From a virus, in the IMG/VR virus record IMGVR_UViG_3300032223_002435, positions 1 to 64,000 of that record: a stretch of DNA of 64,000 nucleotides, one strand, 5' to 3'. The notes under the pieces were generated by a model that saw only the letters and a list, made by a program, of their open reading frames with translations, did no database searches and was not told the DNA's origin. The translations under genes were made by a program, and so were the position numbers. Positions 21,619-29,467 of the stretch are shown here, piece by piece; position 1 is the stretch's first letter, and each line of letters starts with the position of its first letter.

Positions 21619-23357
21619 TGAGCGCAAAGATCAATTTCCTAGACAGAGCAATCAGTTTTGTTTCCCCAGAGGCCGGTGTTCGTCGCGGCATGGCTCGGTC
21701 ACAGCTTCGGTTGTTTGGTTACGATGCGGCTAATCCTGGCACAAAGCGTGGGCGTTCTGGAAGTGCATCCAAAAACGCTTCTTCCGAAAACTGGCGTAGT
21801 GCTCGCGACCGCATAAACCTCATGTGGGATAGCCGCGATGTCGTGCGAAATTTTGCCATTCTCAGAGGCATGGTTGCTAGGATCGTGCAGTATGTCTGTG
21901 ACGGAACCAGCTATATTTCGCAGACCGGCGATGAGGGGGTTGATGGGGCATACCAAGATTACTTCAACCAGTGGGCAAAGAACGCCGACATAACAGGGCG
22001 CCACAATTTTAGCGACCTGGTGACTATGGCCTTCTGGGCCATGCTTGTGGATGGCGATCATGGCTGGAACATGCTGACCATGCCGGTCGGGGGGGCGCCG
22101 ACAATTAAGATCCAACCGATTGAGGCCGACCGCATCGGGAATGTGTATAACCCTGCGGAGACGAACGAGGGAAATAAGATTGGCGGCATCTTGGTCGGCG
22201 ACATGGGCGAGCCCTTGGCATACGAGATCTACAAGCGTGGCCGGCTCAACGTCCAATACACCTTTGAGCAAGAGGTGCCGGCAGAGCAGTTCATCCATCT
22301 CTTTGACCCTACCCGAGTCGATCAGTATCGAGGCATTACCGCCCTCGCTACGGCAATCGCCCCCGCCCGCGACCTGTACGAGATCTACGAGTTCGAGATA
22401 CAAGCGGCGAAGTGGCAAGTCGGCCACGCTGGCGTGATCCGAGTAGCAGATCCCTTCAAACAAGGCTCGGTCAGCCAATGGGACGGCAATACGGAGCCTG
22501 TGACGAGCACTGGGGTCGGAACTGTCCAGATGGAGCCCGGCAAGATCCTGCGGCTCACGCAAGGCGAGGATGTGACCTTCTCCCCTGGCACGAACCGACC
22601 CAACGGAGCATTCCTCAACCTCGTGCAAACAATGGTCAGGGAAATGGCCATGGCGCTGAATATGCCCTACGGCTTCCTCTACGACATGAGCACGTTCGGA
22701 GGCCATGCCAGCCGCATCGAGATCGCTCAGGCACAGCGTTGCATCCGTCGCTTCCAGAAGCTCCTCAAGGAGCAAGCCCTAGACCCCGTCCGCAATGCCG
22801 TGCTGGGGCTCGGCATCAGCGAGGGCGTCATCCCTGCCCACCCCCAATGGCAGAACGGCCGCTGGGGCTTTGGTGCCAGCCTCTCAGGCGACTACGGCAA
22901 CGACACAGCCGCCAACCTCCAGAAGTTGCAAGCCGGCCTCATCACTGCAAGCGACCTCATCTCCGAAGGAGGGCAAACCTTTGAAGAAGTAACCCGCCGC
23001 CAAGCCTCTGAAGTGCAGTATATGCAGAGAGTAGCGGCCGAGACAGGTGTGCCGATCGAACTCTTCACGACCCGCCTCTCCGGTGCCACCGAACTGCTGG
23101 CCGCCATGAACACGCCGCCACCTGCTCCCCCTGCCGGCTTAGTAGAAGCTGGCACGGACGTGAAGCCCATGATCGACATCCTCAAGAATGTCGGAGACGG
23201 CGTGATGGATCGTCAGAGTGCCATCAACACCCTCATGCAGATGTACGGCATGAGCAAAGCCGAGGCCGACAAGATCGTGCCAGAGTACCAAGAACCAGAG
23301 GTAGTTGCTGCTCCTGCGACACCCTCCAAGCCAGCCGATAAGGCTAAAGAGAAATGA
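21618..23357 (+). CDS. Portal protein, lambda gpB type
   Basis: A 579-residue protein with family hallmarks: an early SARDRINLMWDSRDVVRN segment, DGTSYIS, LVDGDHGWNML, then IEADRIGN, a FEQEVPAEQFIHLFDP strand and GITALATAIAPARDLYEIYEFE, ending in the conserved crown/tunnel helices around SRIEIAQAQRCIRRFQ. It forms the dodecameric DNA entry ring that docks the terminase. The C-terminus is Ala/Pro/Lys rich. It is coupled by ATGA to the giant glycine-zipper gene, where many phages have the protease. Confidence 0.92.
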   Translation: MSAKINFLDRAISFVSPEAGVRRGMARSQLRLFGYDAANPGTKRGRSGSASKNASSENWRSARDRINLMWDSRDVVRNFAILRGMVARIVQYVCDGTSYISQTGDEGVDGAYQDYFNQWAKNADITGRHNFSDLVTMAFWAMLVDGDHGWNMLTMPVGGAPTIKIQPIEADRIGNVYNPAETNEGNKIGGILVGDMGEPLAYEIYKRGRLNVQYTFEQEVPAEQFIHLFDPTRVDQYRGITALATAIAPARDLYEIYEFEIQAAKWQVGHAGVIRVADPFKQGSVSQWDGNTEPVTSTGVGTVQMEPGKILRLTQGEDVTFSPGTNRPNGAFLNLVQTMVREMAMALNMPYGFLYDMSTFGGHASRIEIAQAQRCIRRFQKLLKEQALDPVRNAVLGLGISEGVIPAHPQWQNGRWGFGASLSGDYGNDTAANLQKLQAGLITASDLISEGGQTFEEVTRRQASEVQYMQRVAAETGVPIELFTTRLSGATELLAAMNTPPPAPPAGLVEAGTDVKPMIDILKNVGDGVMDRQSAINTLMQMYGMSKAEADKIVPEYQEPEVVAAPATPSKPADKAKEK

Positions 23358-26300
23358 GTGAATTATTTCGCAAGATAGAGGAGGCCGCGCGCCTTGGTAA
23401 AAAGAAAGGTCGCTCAGGCCGACTTGTTCCCAATCGTTCCGAGCTGTTCCCCCCACGCCCTAACCCCCTCCCCCCGAGTGATAAACGCTGGGATGAGGGG
23501 CTAGAGGGGATTCGCCAAATAAAAGCGGCTCTTGCGAGTGGAAAAAAGGAGTTTTCTGCCCTAAGCGATACCGAGAAGGCCGTTTGGAGGCATTACTTCT
23601 CTAGGGAGTTGACCGCCCTCCTAAAAGGAATGAAGCAATTCCAGTCTTACGCTAAGACTCCAGAAGAGGAGCGTCATGGCCTTTTAAAAACAGCCATCGG
23701 AGCCGCTGGCCTTGCCGCTGGCCTAACTGGAGCCGGTCACGCACTTAAGGGGACTGTTGCCGCCGCCGAACGTGCTGACATTGCTCGCAACGCTGTGAAT
23801 CGCGTCGTTCGTGCCCAGCGGAACGCTAAAGCCGCCGCCATGGGTGTTGCCGCTGAGAAAGCCAAGGGAGCCAAGACCGCCGCAAAAGCTCGATACAAGG
23901 CCGGTAATGCCAGCTTCAAGAAAGCCGCTTCAAACCCGAATCTCTCCAAGGGAGAGAAGGCCGCATTCAAGCGTGCTCAAACTCGCTGGCAGGAGGCAAA
24001 TCCCAACAACGAATTCGAGACCGTCATTGTTCAAAACCAGAAGCGTGATGCTCTTTCCAAGATTCGTGATGCTGCCAGCCTTGCCGCCAGCGTGGGATCG
24101 CTGGGCCTTTTGGGCTACGTCGGTTATCGCGGGCACGGGCTATACAAAAAGGTTTCCAAGGAAATCCCCAAGGTTGCCGCAACATTTCATGAGCACGCCC
24201 CCGCCGTTGCCGCACACGCCAAGGAAACCATGTCCAAGGTTTCGAGCGCGGCAGATGCTATCAAGGCAACCGCAGCCTCTGTGAAAAACGGACCTATCGC
24301 TGACGGAGCCCCAAACGTGCTGAAGCGCGATAAGAAAGCGTTTTCTGACGAGAGGAAGCATTCGGTTCTTCTTCCCTTGATTGGGGGTGCCGCCATAGGG
24401 GCTGGAGCTGTCGCTATCCCCCAAGTGGCAAGGGCCGCCCGTCGCGTGGAAAAAGTTGCTAAAACCAATCTTCGGAAGGCAGGAAATGTGGCTGAATCTG
24501 TGGGTAGGACCCAGGATAATGTCAAGCACAGCACGTCGATCTATGCTGACCTTGGCAGAATCTATGGCGAGGCCAAGGGTGGCATTTACAACATCCTTCA
24601 TCCCATCAATACATGGAAAGAAACCAAAGCTGGTTTTAAAGCCGGGATGAAGGGCAAAAAAAGCTATGCAACTCGCCCTCGCCCCGATTGGGCATTGTCG
24701 GCAAAATTGAAGATTAAGGAACTTGCTGAGGATTTCCGTCGCTATGAAGATGGCGTGCCATTTAACGGTAGGGTAGCCCACGATCGTTTCATCAAGACAA
24801 TCCATGAGGGGGATCTTGACCGCCGTGATCGGAATATCGTTCACGCCGCCGTTGCCGGCGGCCTAGCTGGAGCCCTTGTTCGTGGGCGCAAGCCAGTTCT
24901 CAACAAGGTCGCTATTGGAGCCGCCCTCGGTGCAGGGGGCGTCATAGCCGTTCGCGGTGCTACTAATCATAGCCGCGATATTTATGGAGATCGCCCCCGC
25001 TGGGCAAAGCAGGCAGAAAACATCCCTGCACTTGCTGGTACAGCCGCGATTGCTGGCCTAGCCGCCAAGAGAGCAAAGCTGTTTGCTCGGAAGAATATGG
25101 TCAGGGCGCTGGCTAACCCTCACTTTTTTGAAAAGCAGTCTAATCCAACTATCAAGGCTGCTATTTTAGGCGGAAGCACAGGAGCAATCCTTGGGGCTAT
25201 TCCTGGGTTAAAAATGAAATCAACGCTTGCCGGAACCCTTACGAGCATTGGAAGAGGTGCTGCCTTGGGAGGATCCCTTGCTGGAGGCGGTACCGCAATC
25301 GGAACGGCTATTCTTGGTAAACCTAAAAATCATGAGGGCGCTCCAGTAACGAAAAGGGCCGCTCTTGGAGGAGCTATTGTTGGCGGCATTCTTGGAGGCA
25401 CTGGCGTAGTTGCCGCGAGGAAATTCCCCGCATCCGTCAAGTGGACTGGCATCAACCTTGATAAACTTGCCAATCCCAAAACAGGATGGCGACCGGCCGC
25501 CTTCATGAAGAAGGCACCCCTTCCATTGGCAGCCGCCGCTGGGGCTGGCGCTGGCGCTGTAGTGGGTGGATCACACGCCGCAGATGAGGGGCAAGAAGTG
25601 GATACAGTGAATTCTCTTCAGGGAAAAAAGAAATTCTTTGAAGAATTCCGTGGCTATTCGCCATACGACGACGTAGCCGATGCGCGCAAACAAGCGTTCC
25701 ATGCAAGTGGCGTCACTGCCGCCGTGGGTATGGCCGCCGCCGCAGGCCTCGGCTATCGCGGTGGATCTAAAGCTCAATTTGCGCGGACTGCCTCTCGTGT
25801 AAAGAAGTCGTTTAAAGAGACGAAAACCGCAAAGGCTTCCGCAAGAGCATGGCGTTTTGCCAGCCAGCAAGATTCCCAGCGTGCATCTAGGGCGGAAGCT
25901 CAAGCTAGGGATTGGGAGAATAAATACCGCAACGCTTCCTCGTCATCCAAGGGGGCAAGCAATTCTTCCCGCCAAGGCCCCCCTCCCCGTCATCGAGCCA
26001 AAGGCCCAACCAACCCGCACGCCGGCACTGCAAAAGCCGAGAAATGGGAGAAATGGCAGTCTATGAAACGAACAGCTTCCGAAAGCAATCACGAGGGGGA
26101 GCGTACCGCCGCTCAAGCCGCCGCTGATAAATGGCAGAAGAAATACAACCTCGCTCGCAAGATCAAGACCACACTCAAGGAGTTTGGTTTCTACAACCAG
26201 CCTCGCCGCGCTGGCGAGCAAGTCGGAACCGATAAGAACAACAACCCTCGCTATAGCCGCGAGCGCGGAACCTTTGCTAGCCCTGTTCGCTCGGCATACG

Positions 26301-27079
26301 GAGTTGAAGGGGATCTCCTATCAAACCAAGACGGAACCATGCCCACATTCGGTCAGGCGCAAATGATTCGCGGATTCTATAACGAAGGCAAGGGTATCCA
26401 CAAGTGGGGCACTCGTGCCGCGCGCCTAGCCGGCGATACTGGAGATGTTTTTGCTGGCAACCCTCGCAAGCGTGATGCTTCTGGTCGCCCCCAAAAGCGC
26501 GAATGGGAAAAGTCTTGGTTCAAAAATGCCGCTGGAGCCGCCGCTGCCGGTGGAGCCCTTGCTGGGGGGGCGTTTGTGACCAACAATACAGCTTGGGGAC
26601 GAAAAAACATTCAGGGGAGACTTAAAAAGATTATTCGATCAGCCGCTAAACGGGGTTATCGGATCTTTTCCTCCAAGGTTAAACCTCACTTCTTTGACGA
26701 GTGGGCGGCCTATAATGGTTGGGATGTTCGCGATCCACGGGGCCGATCGGCCCGAGTGTTTGCGCCAGGCTCCCGCGCTCGCTACCGCCGCGAAAAAGAG
26801 TGGCATGAGAAAAAGGAAAACCGAGACCTTCTCTGGAAGGTAACGGCTGGCACGGCCGGAATTGGCGGAGCCGCCGTTGGCATATTAGCCGCGCGTAAAC
26901 ACGCCGGCCTTCCTGTGAACCCCTTTAGAACCGGCGGAGCAAAAGGCGTGTTCGACATGAAGGGCAACCCTGTTAGCGCCAAAGCTGGGCCTCGCTATCG
27001 TTCTAGCGTTTTCCCACCAGGGCATCCCGAAGAAGCGAAAGAGAGCATCCGCAAAAACGGATTTCACGTTGTAAAGTAA
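23354..27079 (+). CDS. Giant basic glycine-zipper protein, possible internal/ejection protein, 1241 aa
   Basis: No known family recognised. The protein alternates basic, helical stretches with about nine short Gly/Ala-rich hydrophobic segments (residues near 109-130, 338-360, 498-535, 602-656, 670-690, 722-743, 787-805, 1058-1076, 1162-1181), each a glycine zipper such as GGAIVGGILGGTG. Glycine zippers pack as membrane-inserting hairpins. It is co-translated with the portal (ATGA) and followed by a smaller zipper protein and a zincin, before the protease. I infer a virion-internal protein that could be ejected and span the cell envelope. Palindrome copy 6 is in its codons for S-Y-A-K-T. Confidence 0.7.
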   Translation: MSELFRKIEEAARLGKKKGRSGRLVPNRSELFPPRPNPLPPSDKRWDEGLEGIRQIKAALASGKKEFSALSDTEKAVWRHYFSRELTALLKGMKQFQSYAKTPEEERHGLLKTAIGAAGLAAGLTGAGHALKGTVAAAERADIARNAVNRVVRAQRNAKAAAMGVAAEKAKGAKTAAKARYKAGNASFKKAASNPNLSKGEKAAFKRAQTRWQEANPNNEFETVIVQNQKRDALSKIRDAASLAASVGSLGLLGYVGYRGHGLYKKVSKEIPKVAATFHEHAPAVAAHAKETMSKVSSAADAIKATAASVKNGPIADGAPNVLKRDKKAFSDERKHSVLLPLIGGAAIGAGAVAIPQVARAARRVEKVAKTNLRKAGNVAESVGRTQDNVKHSTSIYADLGRIYGEAKGGIYNILHPINTWKETKAGFKAGMKGKKSYATRPRPDWALSAKLKIKELAEDFRRYEDGVPFNGRVAHDRFIKTIHEGDLDRRDRNIVHAAVAGGLAGALVRGRKPVLNKVAIGAALGAGGVIAVRGATNHSRDIYGDRPRWAKQAENIPALAGTAAIAGLAAKRAKLFARKNMVRALANPHFFEKQSNPTIKAAILGGSTGAILGAIPGLKMKSTLAGTLTSIGRGAALGGSLAGGGTAIGTAILGKPKNHEGAPVTKRAALGGAIVGGILGGTGVVAARKFPASVKWTGINLDKLANPKTGWRPAAFMKKAPLPLAAAAGAGAGAVVGGSHAADEGQEVDTVNSLQGKKKFFEEFRGYSPYDDVADARKQAFHASGVTAAVGMAAAAGLGYRGGSKAQFARTASRVKKSFKETKTAKASARAWRFASQQDSQRASRAEAQARDWENKYRNASSSSKGASNSSRQGPPPRHRAKGPTNPHAGTAKAEKWEKWQSMKRTASESNHEGERTAAQAAADKWQKKYNLARKIKTTLKEFGFYNQPRRAGEQVGTDKNNNPRYSRERGTFASPVRSAYGVEGDLLSNQDGTMPTFGQAQMIRGFYNEGKGIHKWGTRAARLAGDTGDVFAGNPRKRDASGRPQKREWEKSWFKNAAGAAAAGGALAGGAFVTNNTAWGRKNIQGRLKKIIRSAAKRGYRIFSSKVKPHFFDEWAAYNGWDVRDPRGRSARVFAPGSRARYRREKEWHEKKENRDLLWKVTAGTAGIGGAAVGILAARKHAGLPVNPFRTGGAKGVFDMKGNPVSAKAGPRYRSSVFPPGHPEEAKESIRKNGFHVVK
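23643..23659. promoter_or_regulatory. Palindrome AGTCTTA-CGC-TAAGACT, copy 6
   Basis: Near the 5' end of the glycine-zipper gene on the + strand; the only copy within the virion operon. Arms are intact, centre CGC. Confidence 0.8.
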
Positions 27080-27103
27080 TAGTTGACCAACCTCATAACC
27101 ATC

Positions 27104-28066
27104 ATGAACACACATTTTGATCGCCTTATCGAACTATCTTCTAATTGCAAAGAATTTGGGGGCATTCCCATTACTCCACAGGAGGCCGCTCGTAAGAAGG
27201 GTCAGACGCCGCAAGGAAATGTGTCTCGCGCGGTTGGAACTAACCTCTTCATGCCTCTTGCGAGTGGGTATATCGGCGTTCCAGCGTCGGTTCACAATGC
27301 CGTAGACGCCGAGGCTGCTGGGCAAGTTTATCGCAAGCGCGACGCATACAAGGATGGCTGGAAACAAACAGGATCTATTATTGGTGGCGTCGCCGCCGCC
27401 GGGGCCGCTGGGGCTGGCGGGTCTTTGGCGGGTCACAAGATTGAAGAAAAGCTAGCTGAGCGAGCCGGGCGCAATTTAATGATTTCTCCATCAATTGTTC
27501 ATGAACGAGCTCAAACAGCCGGCCTTATTGGAGCCGGACTTGGTTTGGCTGGCGGAGCGATTGGTGGCTACAAGTGGGCTCGAAATGCTGGTAAAAAGCG
27601 CATCGAGTCCAACAAGCAGATGTCTGCTCTTGATCGCCTGACCGAGCTTTCTCGCAAGATCGAGATGGGCTTTTTCAATCCGACTAAGCAAGTTCCCGAT
27701 TATGAGGACGGCCAGTTCAATGGAATGAAAACTTCCGTCAACCCCGTCGGAGTCGTTGGCGATATCGCCGCCGCCGGTGCTGTTGGTGGAGCGGGATACC
27801 TTGGACACAAGGCTGTAATGGGAACCTATGGACAGCATCCCGCTACTCAGGGACTCAACGCTAGCCTTGGTGGCGGCGCTGGAAAGCCAATGAATATTCC
27901 CGTAAAGGACGCATATGCCAACCTGGGGAACGACCTCAAGGCTGGAGCCAAGTCCGCTTGGACAGGCGCATCACAAGTAGGATCCAAACTCGGCCCTGCC
28001 GGAAGCAAGGTTTCGGGGCTTGCTGGCATTCTCGGCAAACTCCGTAATGCCGCTGCCTTTGCTTAA
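27104..28066 (+). CDS. Glycine-zipper protein with RL-x-EL motifs, 320 aa
   Basis: ATG 27104 is set by GTTGAC at 27082-27087 (16 nt before); an in-frame TTG at 27083 lies inside that motif. Residues 5-12 (FDRLIELS) and 175-184 (LDRLTELS) repeat a motif shared with the neighbouring zincin gene. Three Gly-zipper segments lie at about 89-111, 138-157 and 214-237. The C-terminus is Ala/Gly/Lys rich. It looks like a smaller relative in style of the 1,241-residue protein and is probably virion-internal. No catalytic motif. Confidence 0.65.
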   Translation: MNTHFDRLIELSSNCKEFGGIPITPQEAARKKGQTPQGNVSRAVGTNLFMPLASGYIGVPASVHNAVDAEAAGQVYRKRDAYKDGWKQTGSIIGGVAAAGAAGAGGSLAGHKIEEKLAERAGRNLMISPSIVHERAQTAGLIGAGLGLAGGAIGGYKWARNAGKKRIESNKQMSALDRLTELSRKIEMGFFNPTKQVPDYEDGQFNGMKTSVNPVGVVGDIAAAGAVGGAGYLGHKAVMGTYGQHPATQGLNASLGGGAGKPMNIPVKDAYANLGNDLKAGAKSAWTGASQVGSKLGPAGSKVSGLAGILGKLRNAAAFA

Positions 28067-28084
28067 TTTCAACAACCAACTACC

Positions 28085-28270
28085 ATGAGCAACATCAATA
28101 CATCCTCAGCTTGGGACTCCATCAAGACTTACCTTGCTAACTTCACGCACGGACTCGATTCCGAGATCAAGCATATCGAAGAGAAGCTCGGCCTCATCAA
28201 GGTCGAGGCTCCTAAAGAAGTTAAGGCCCCTAAAGCCGCCAAGGTTGAGGCCGCTTCCGAAGAGGCTTAA
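28085..28270 (+). CDS. Small Lys/Glu/Ala-rich protein, 61 aa
   Basis: Starts MSNINTSSAWDSIKTYL; an amphipathic helix (DSEIKHIEEKLGLI) precedes a repetitive Lys-Ala-Pro tail. The leader is CAACAACCAAC-rich with no ribosome-binding site, like that of the decoration protein. Possibly a minor head or scaffold component; unproven. Confidence 0.6.
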   Translation: MSNINTSSAWDSIKTYLANFTHGLDSEIKHIEEKLGLIKVEAPKEVKAPKAAKVEAASEEA

Positions 28271-28272
28271 TC

Positions 28273-29445
28273 ATGCCAGACACGCGCCCCAGAAATGCAG
28301 AGGGTCAATTCTCCCCCGAGACGGGTGGAGGAGCTAATCCTGGCTCGTTTCAGGCTGCGTACAACCCAGCGGTAATTATGCAAAACGATTTAAATCGCAA
28401 AGCTATTCTTGCCGCTGTTAATAAGCGCAAGCAGCAGACTCGGGGCGTAGAAGTCACAGAGGCAAGCGGTCCTTCTGATACAATTCTTTCGAGGAAGGAT
28501 TTTGAAGGCATGAAATGCTGGGATGGCTATCAGGCGAAGGGAAAGAAAAAAGGCAAAAATGGCAAGATGGTTAATAATTGCGTTAAACTATCTTTCATCG
28601 GCCGCCTGACTGAACTCGCCGAAAAAACCGATCGGCTCAATCCGCACGCAACCACTGCGGCATTAGCGGCTCCAGCCGCCGTTGGTCTCGGCGTTAGCAT
28701 TCCTACGTTAGGTGCTGTAATTGGAAATCCGTTTGGAGAGGGGCATCGAGAAGCAACATCGCAAGAGAAAAAAGTTTATAATCACATTGTAAAAAATGCA
28801 AAAAAAGAAGGCATCGGGGTTCACACCTCAAGTCATAAATACATGCCTGGTTTCGCTTGGAATCATTCAGGAAAAGAAGATGGAGTTTTTACCCAGATTC
28901 AAAAAATGGGAATTGAAAGCCTGACCAGAGATAACGGCAGTAAAAGCACTCGCGGCGTTGCTATTGGGGAAAACGTACACCCTGCAATGAAGTCGGGGGT
29001 TCTAGCCCATGAAATTGGACACGTTTCTGGAAATCCACTTGTGCACTCCGGCTGGGGACGTGGTATCGGAAGGCAAGCATCTGGAATTGGGGCTCTTTAT
29101 GCTTCGGCTGGAACATCCGATCAAAATAAGGCAAGGAATGCAGCCATCATTGGAACAATCGCATCCGCCCCAGAGATGGCATCTGAAATAGACGCCTCTG
29201 TTCGAGGCCACGCTGTTTTAAGAAATGCCCATAAGGCAACAAAGGTAAAAATGGGAGTTCTCGACCACCTTAAGCCCGGGGTCGGTATTGCTTCGTATGG
29301 AGCCGTAGCTGCCGCTCCAGCACTTGCATACGAAGTGAAAAAGCATCTTGGTGGATATAAGCAGAAAAAAGACTTCGCTTTCCTCGGCCGCCTTACTGAG
29401 CTCTCTGCCTGGAGCAAAACTCTCCGCAAGGCAAGCAAGGGATGA
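28273..29445 (+). CDS. Zincin-like virion protein with HEIGH motif, 390 aa
   Basis: The protein starts PDTRPRNAEGQFSPE, resembling the start of capsid-associated proteins. Residues about 110-116 (RLTELAE) and 372-378 (RLTELSA) repeat the motif of the neighbouring protein. The core holds GVLAHEIGHVSGNP with HEIGH at residues 246-250, and a hydrophobic Ala/Gly segment follows near 355-365. HExGH motifs bind zinc in metallopeptidases; the third ligand could not be assigned. Placed among putative internal proteins upstream of the prohead protease, it may be packaged and act on the cell envelope during entry, but this is inference. Confidence 0.65.
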   Translation: MPDTRPRNAEGQFSPETGGGANPGSFQAAYNPAVIMQNDLNRKAILAAVNKRKQQTRGVEVTEASGPSDTILSRKDFEGMKCWDGYQAKGKKKGKNGKMVNNCVKLSFIGRLTELAEKTDRLNPHATTAALAAPAAVGLGVSIPTLGAVIGNPFGEGHREATSQEKKVYNHIVKNAKKEGIGVHTSSHKYMPGFAWNHSGKEDGVFTQIQKMGIESLTRDNGSKSTRGVAIGENVHPAMKSGVLAHEIGHVSGNPLVHSGWGRGIGRQASGIGALYASAGTSDQNKARNAAIIGTIASAPEMASEIDASVRGHAVLRNAHKATKVKMGVLDHLKPGVGIASYGAVAAAPALAYEVKKHLGGYKQKKDFAFLGRLTELSAWSKTLRKASKG

Positions 29446-29467
29446 GTTGACGCCCCATGCAATTTGC

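Noticed and set aside
21699-22775. - strand open frame of 358 codons in the portal gene
   Set aside because: Antisense to a clear lambda-type portal; composition is not protein-like.
27083-27103. TTG at 27083, and TTG at 34504 before the tape measure gene, as start codons
   Set aside because: The first falls within the GTTGAC motif and the second just before it; ATG at the standard distance is preferred.
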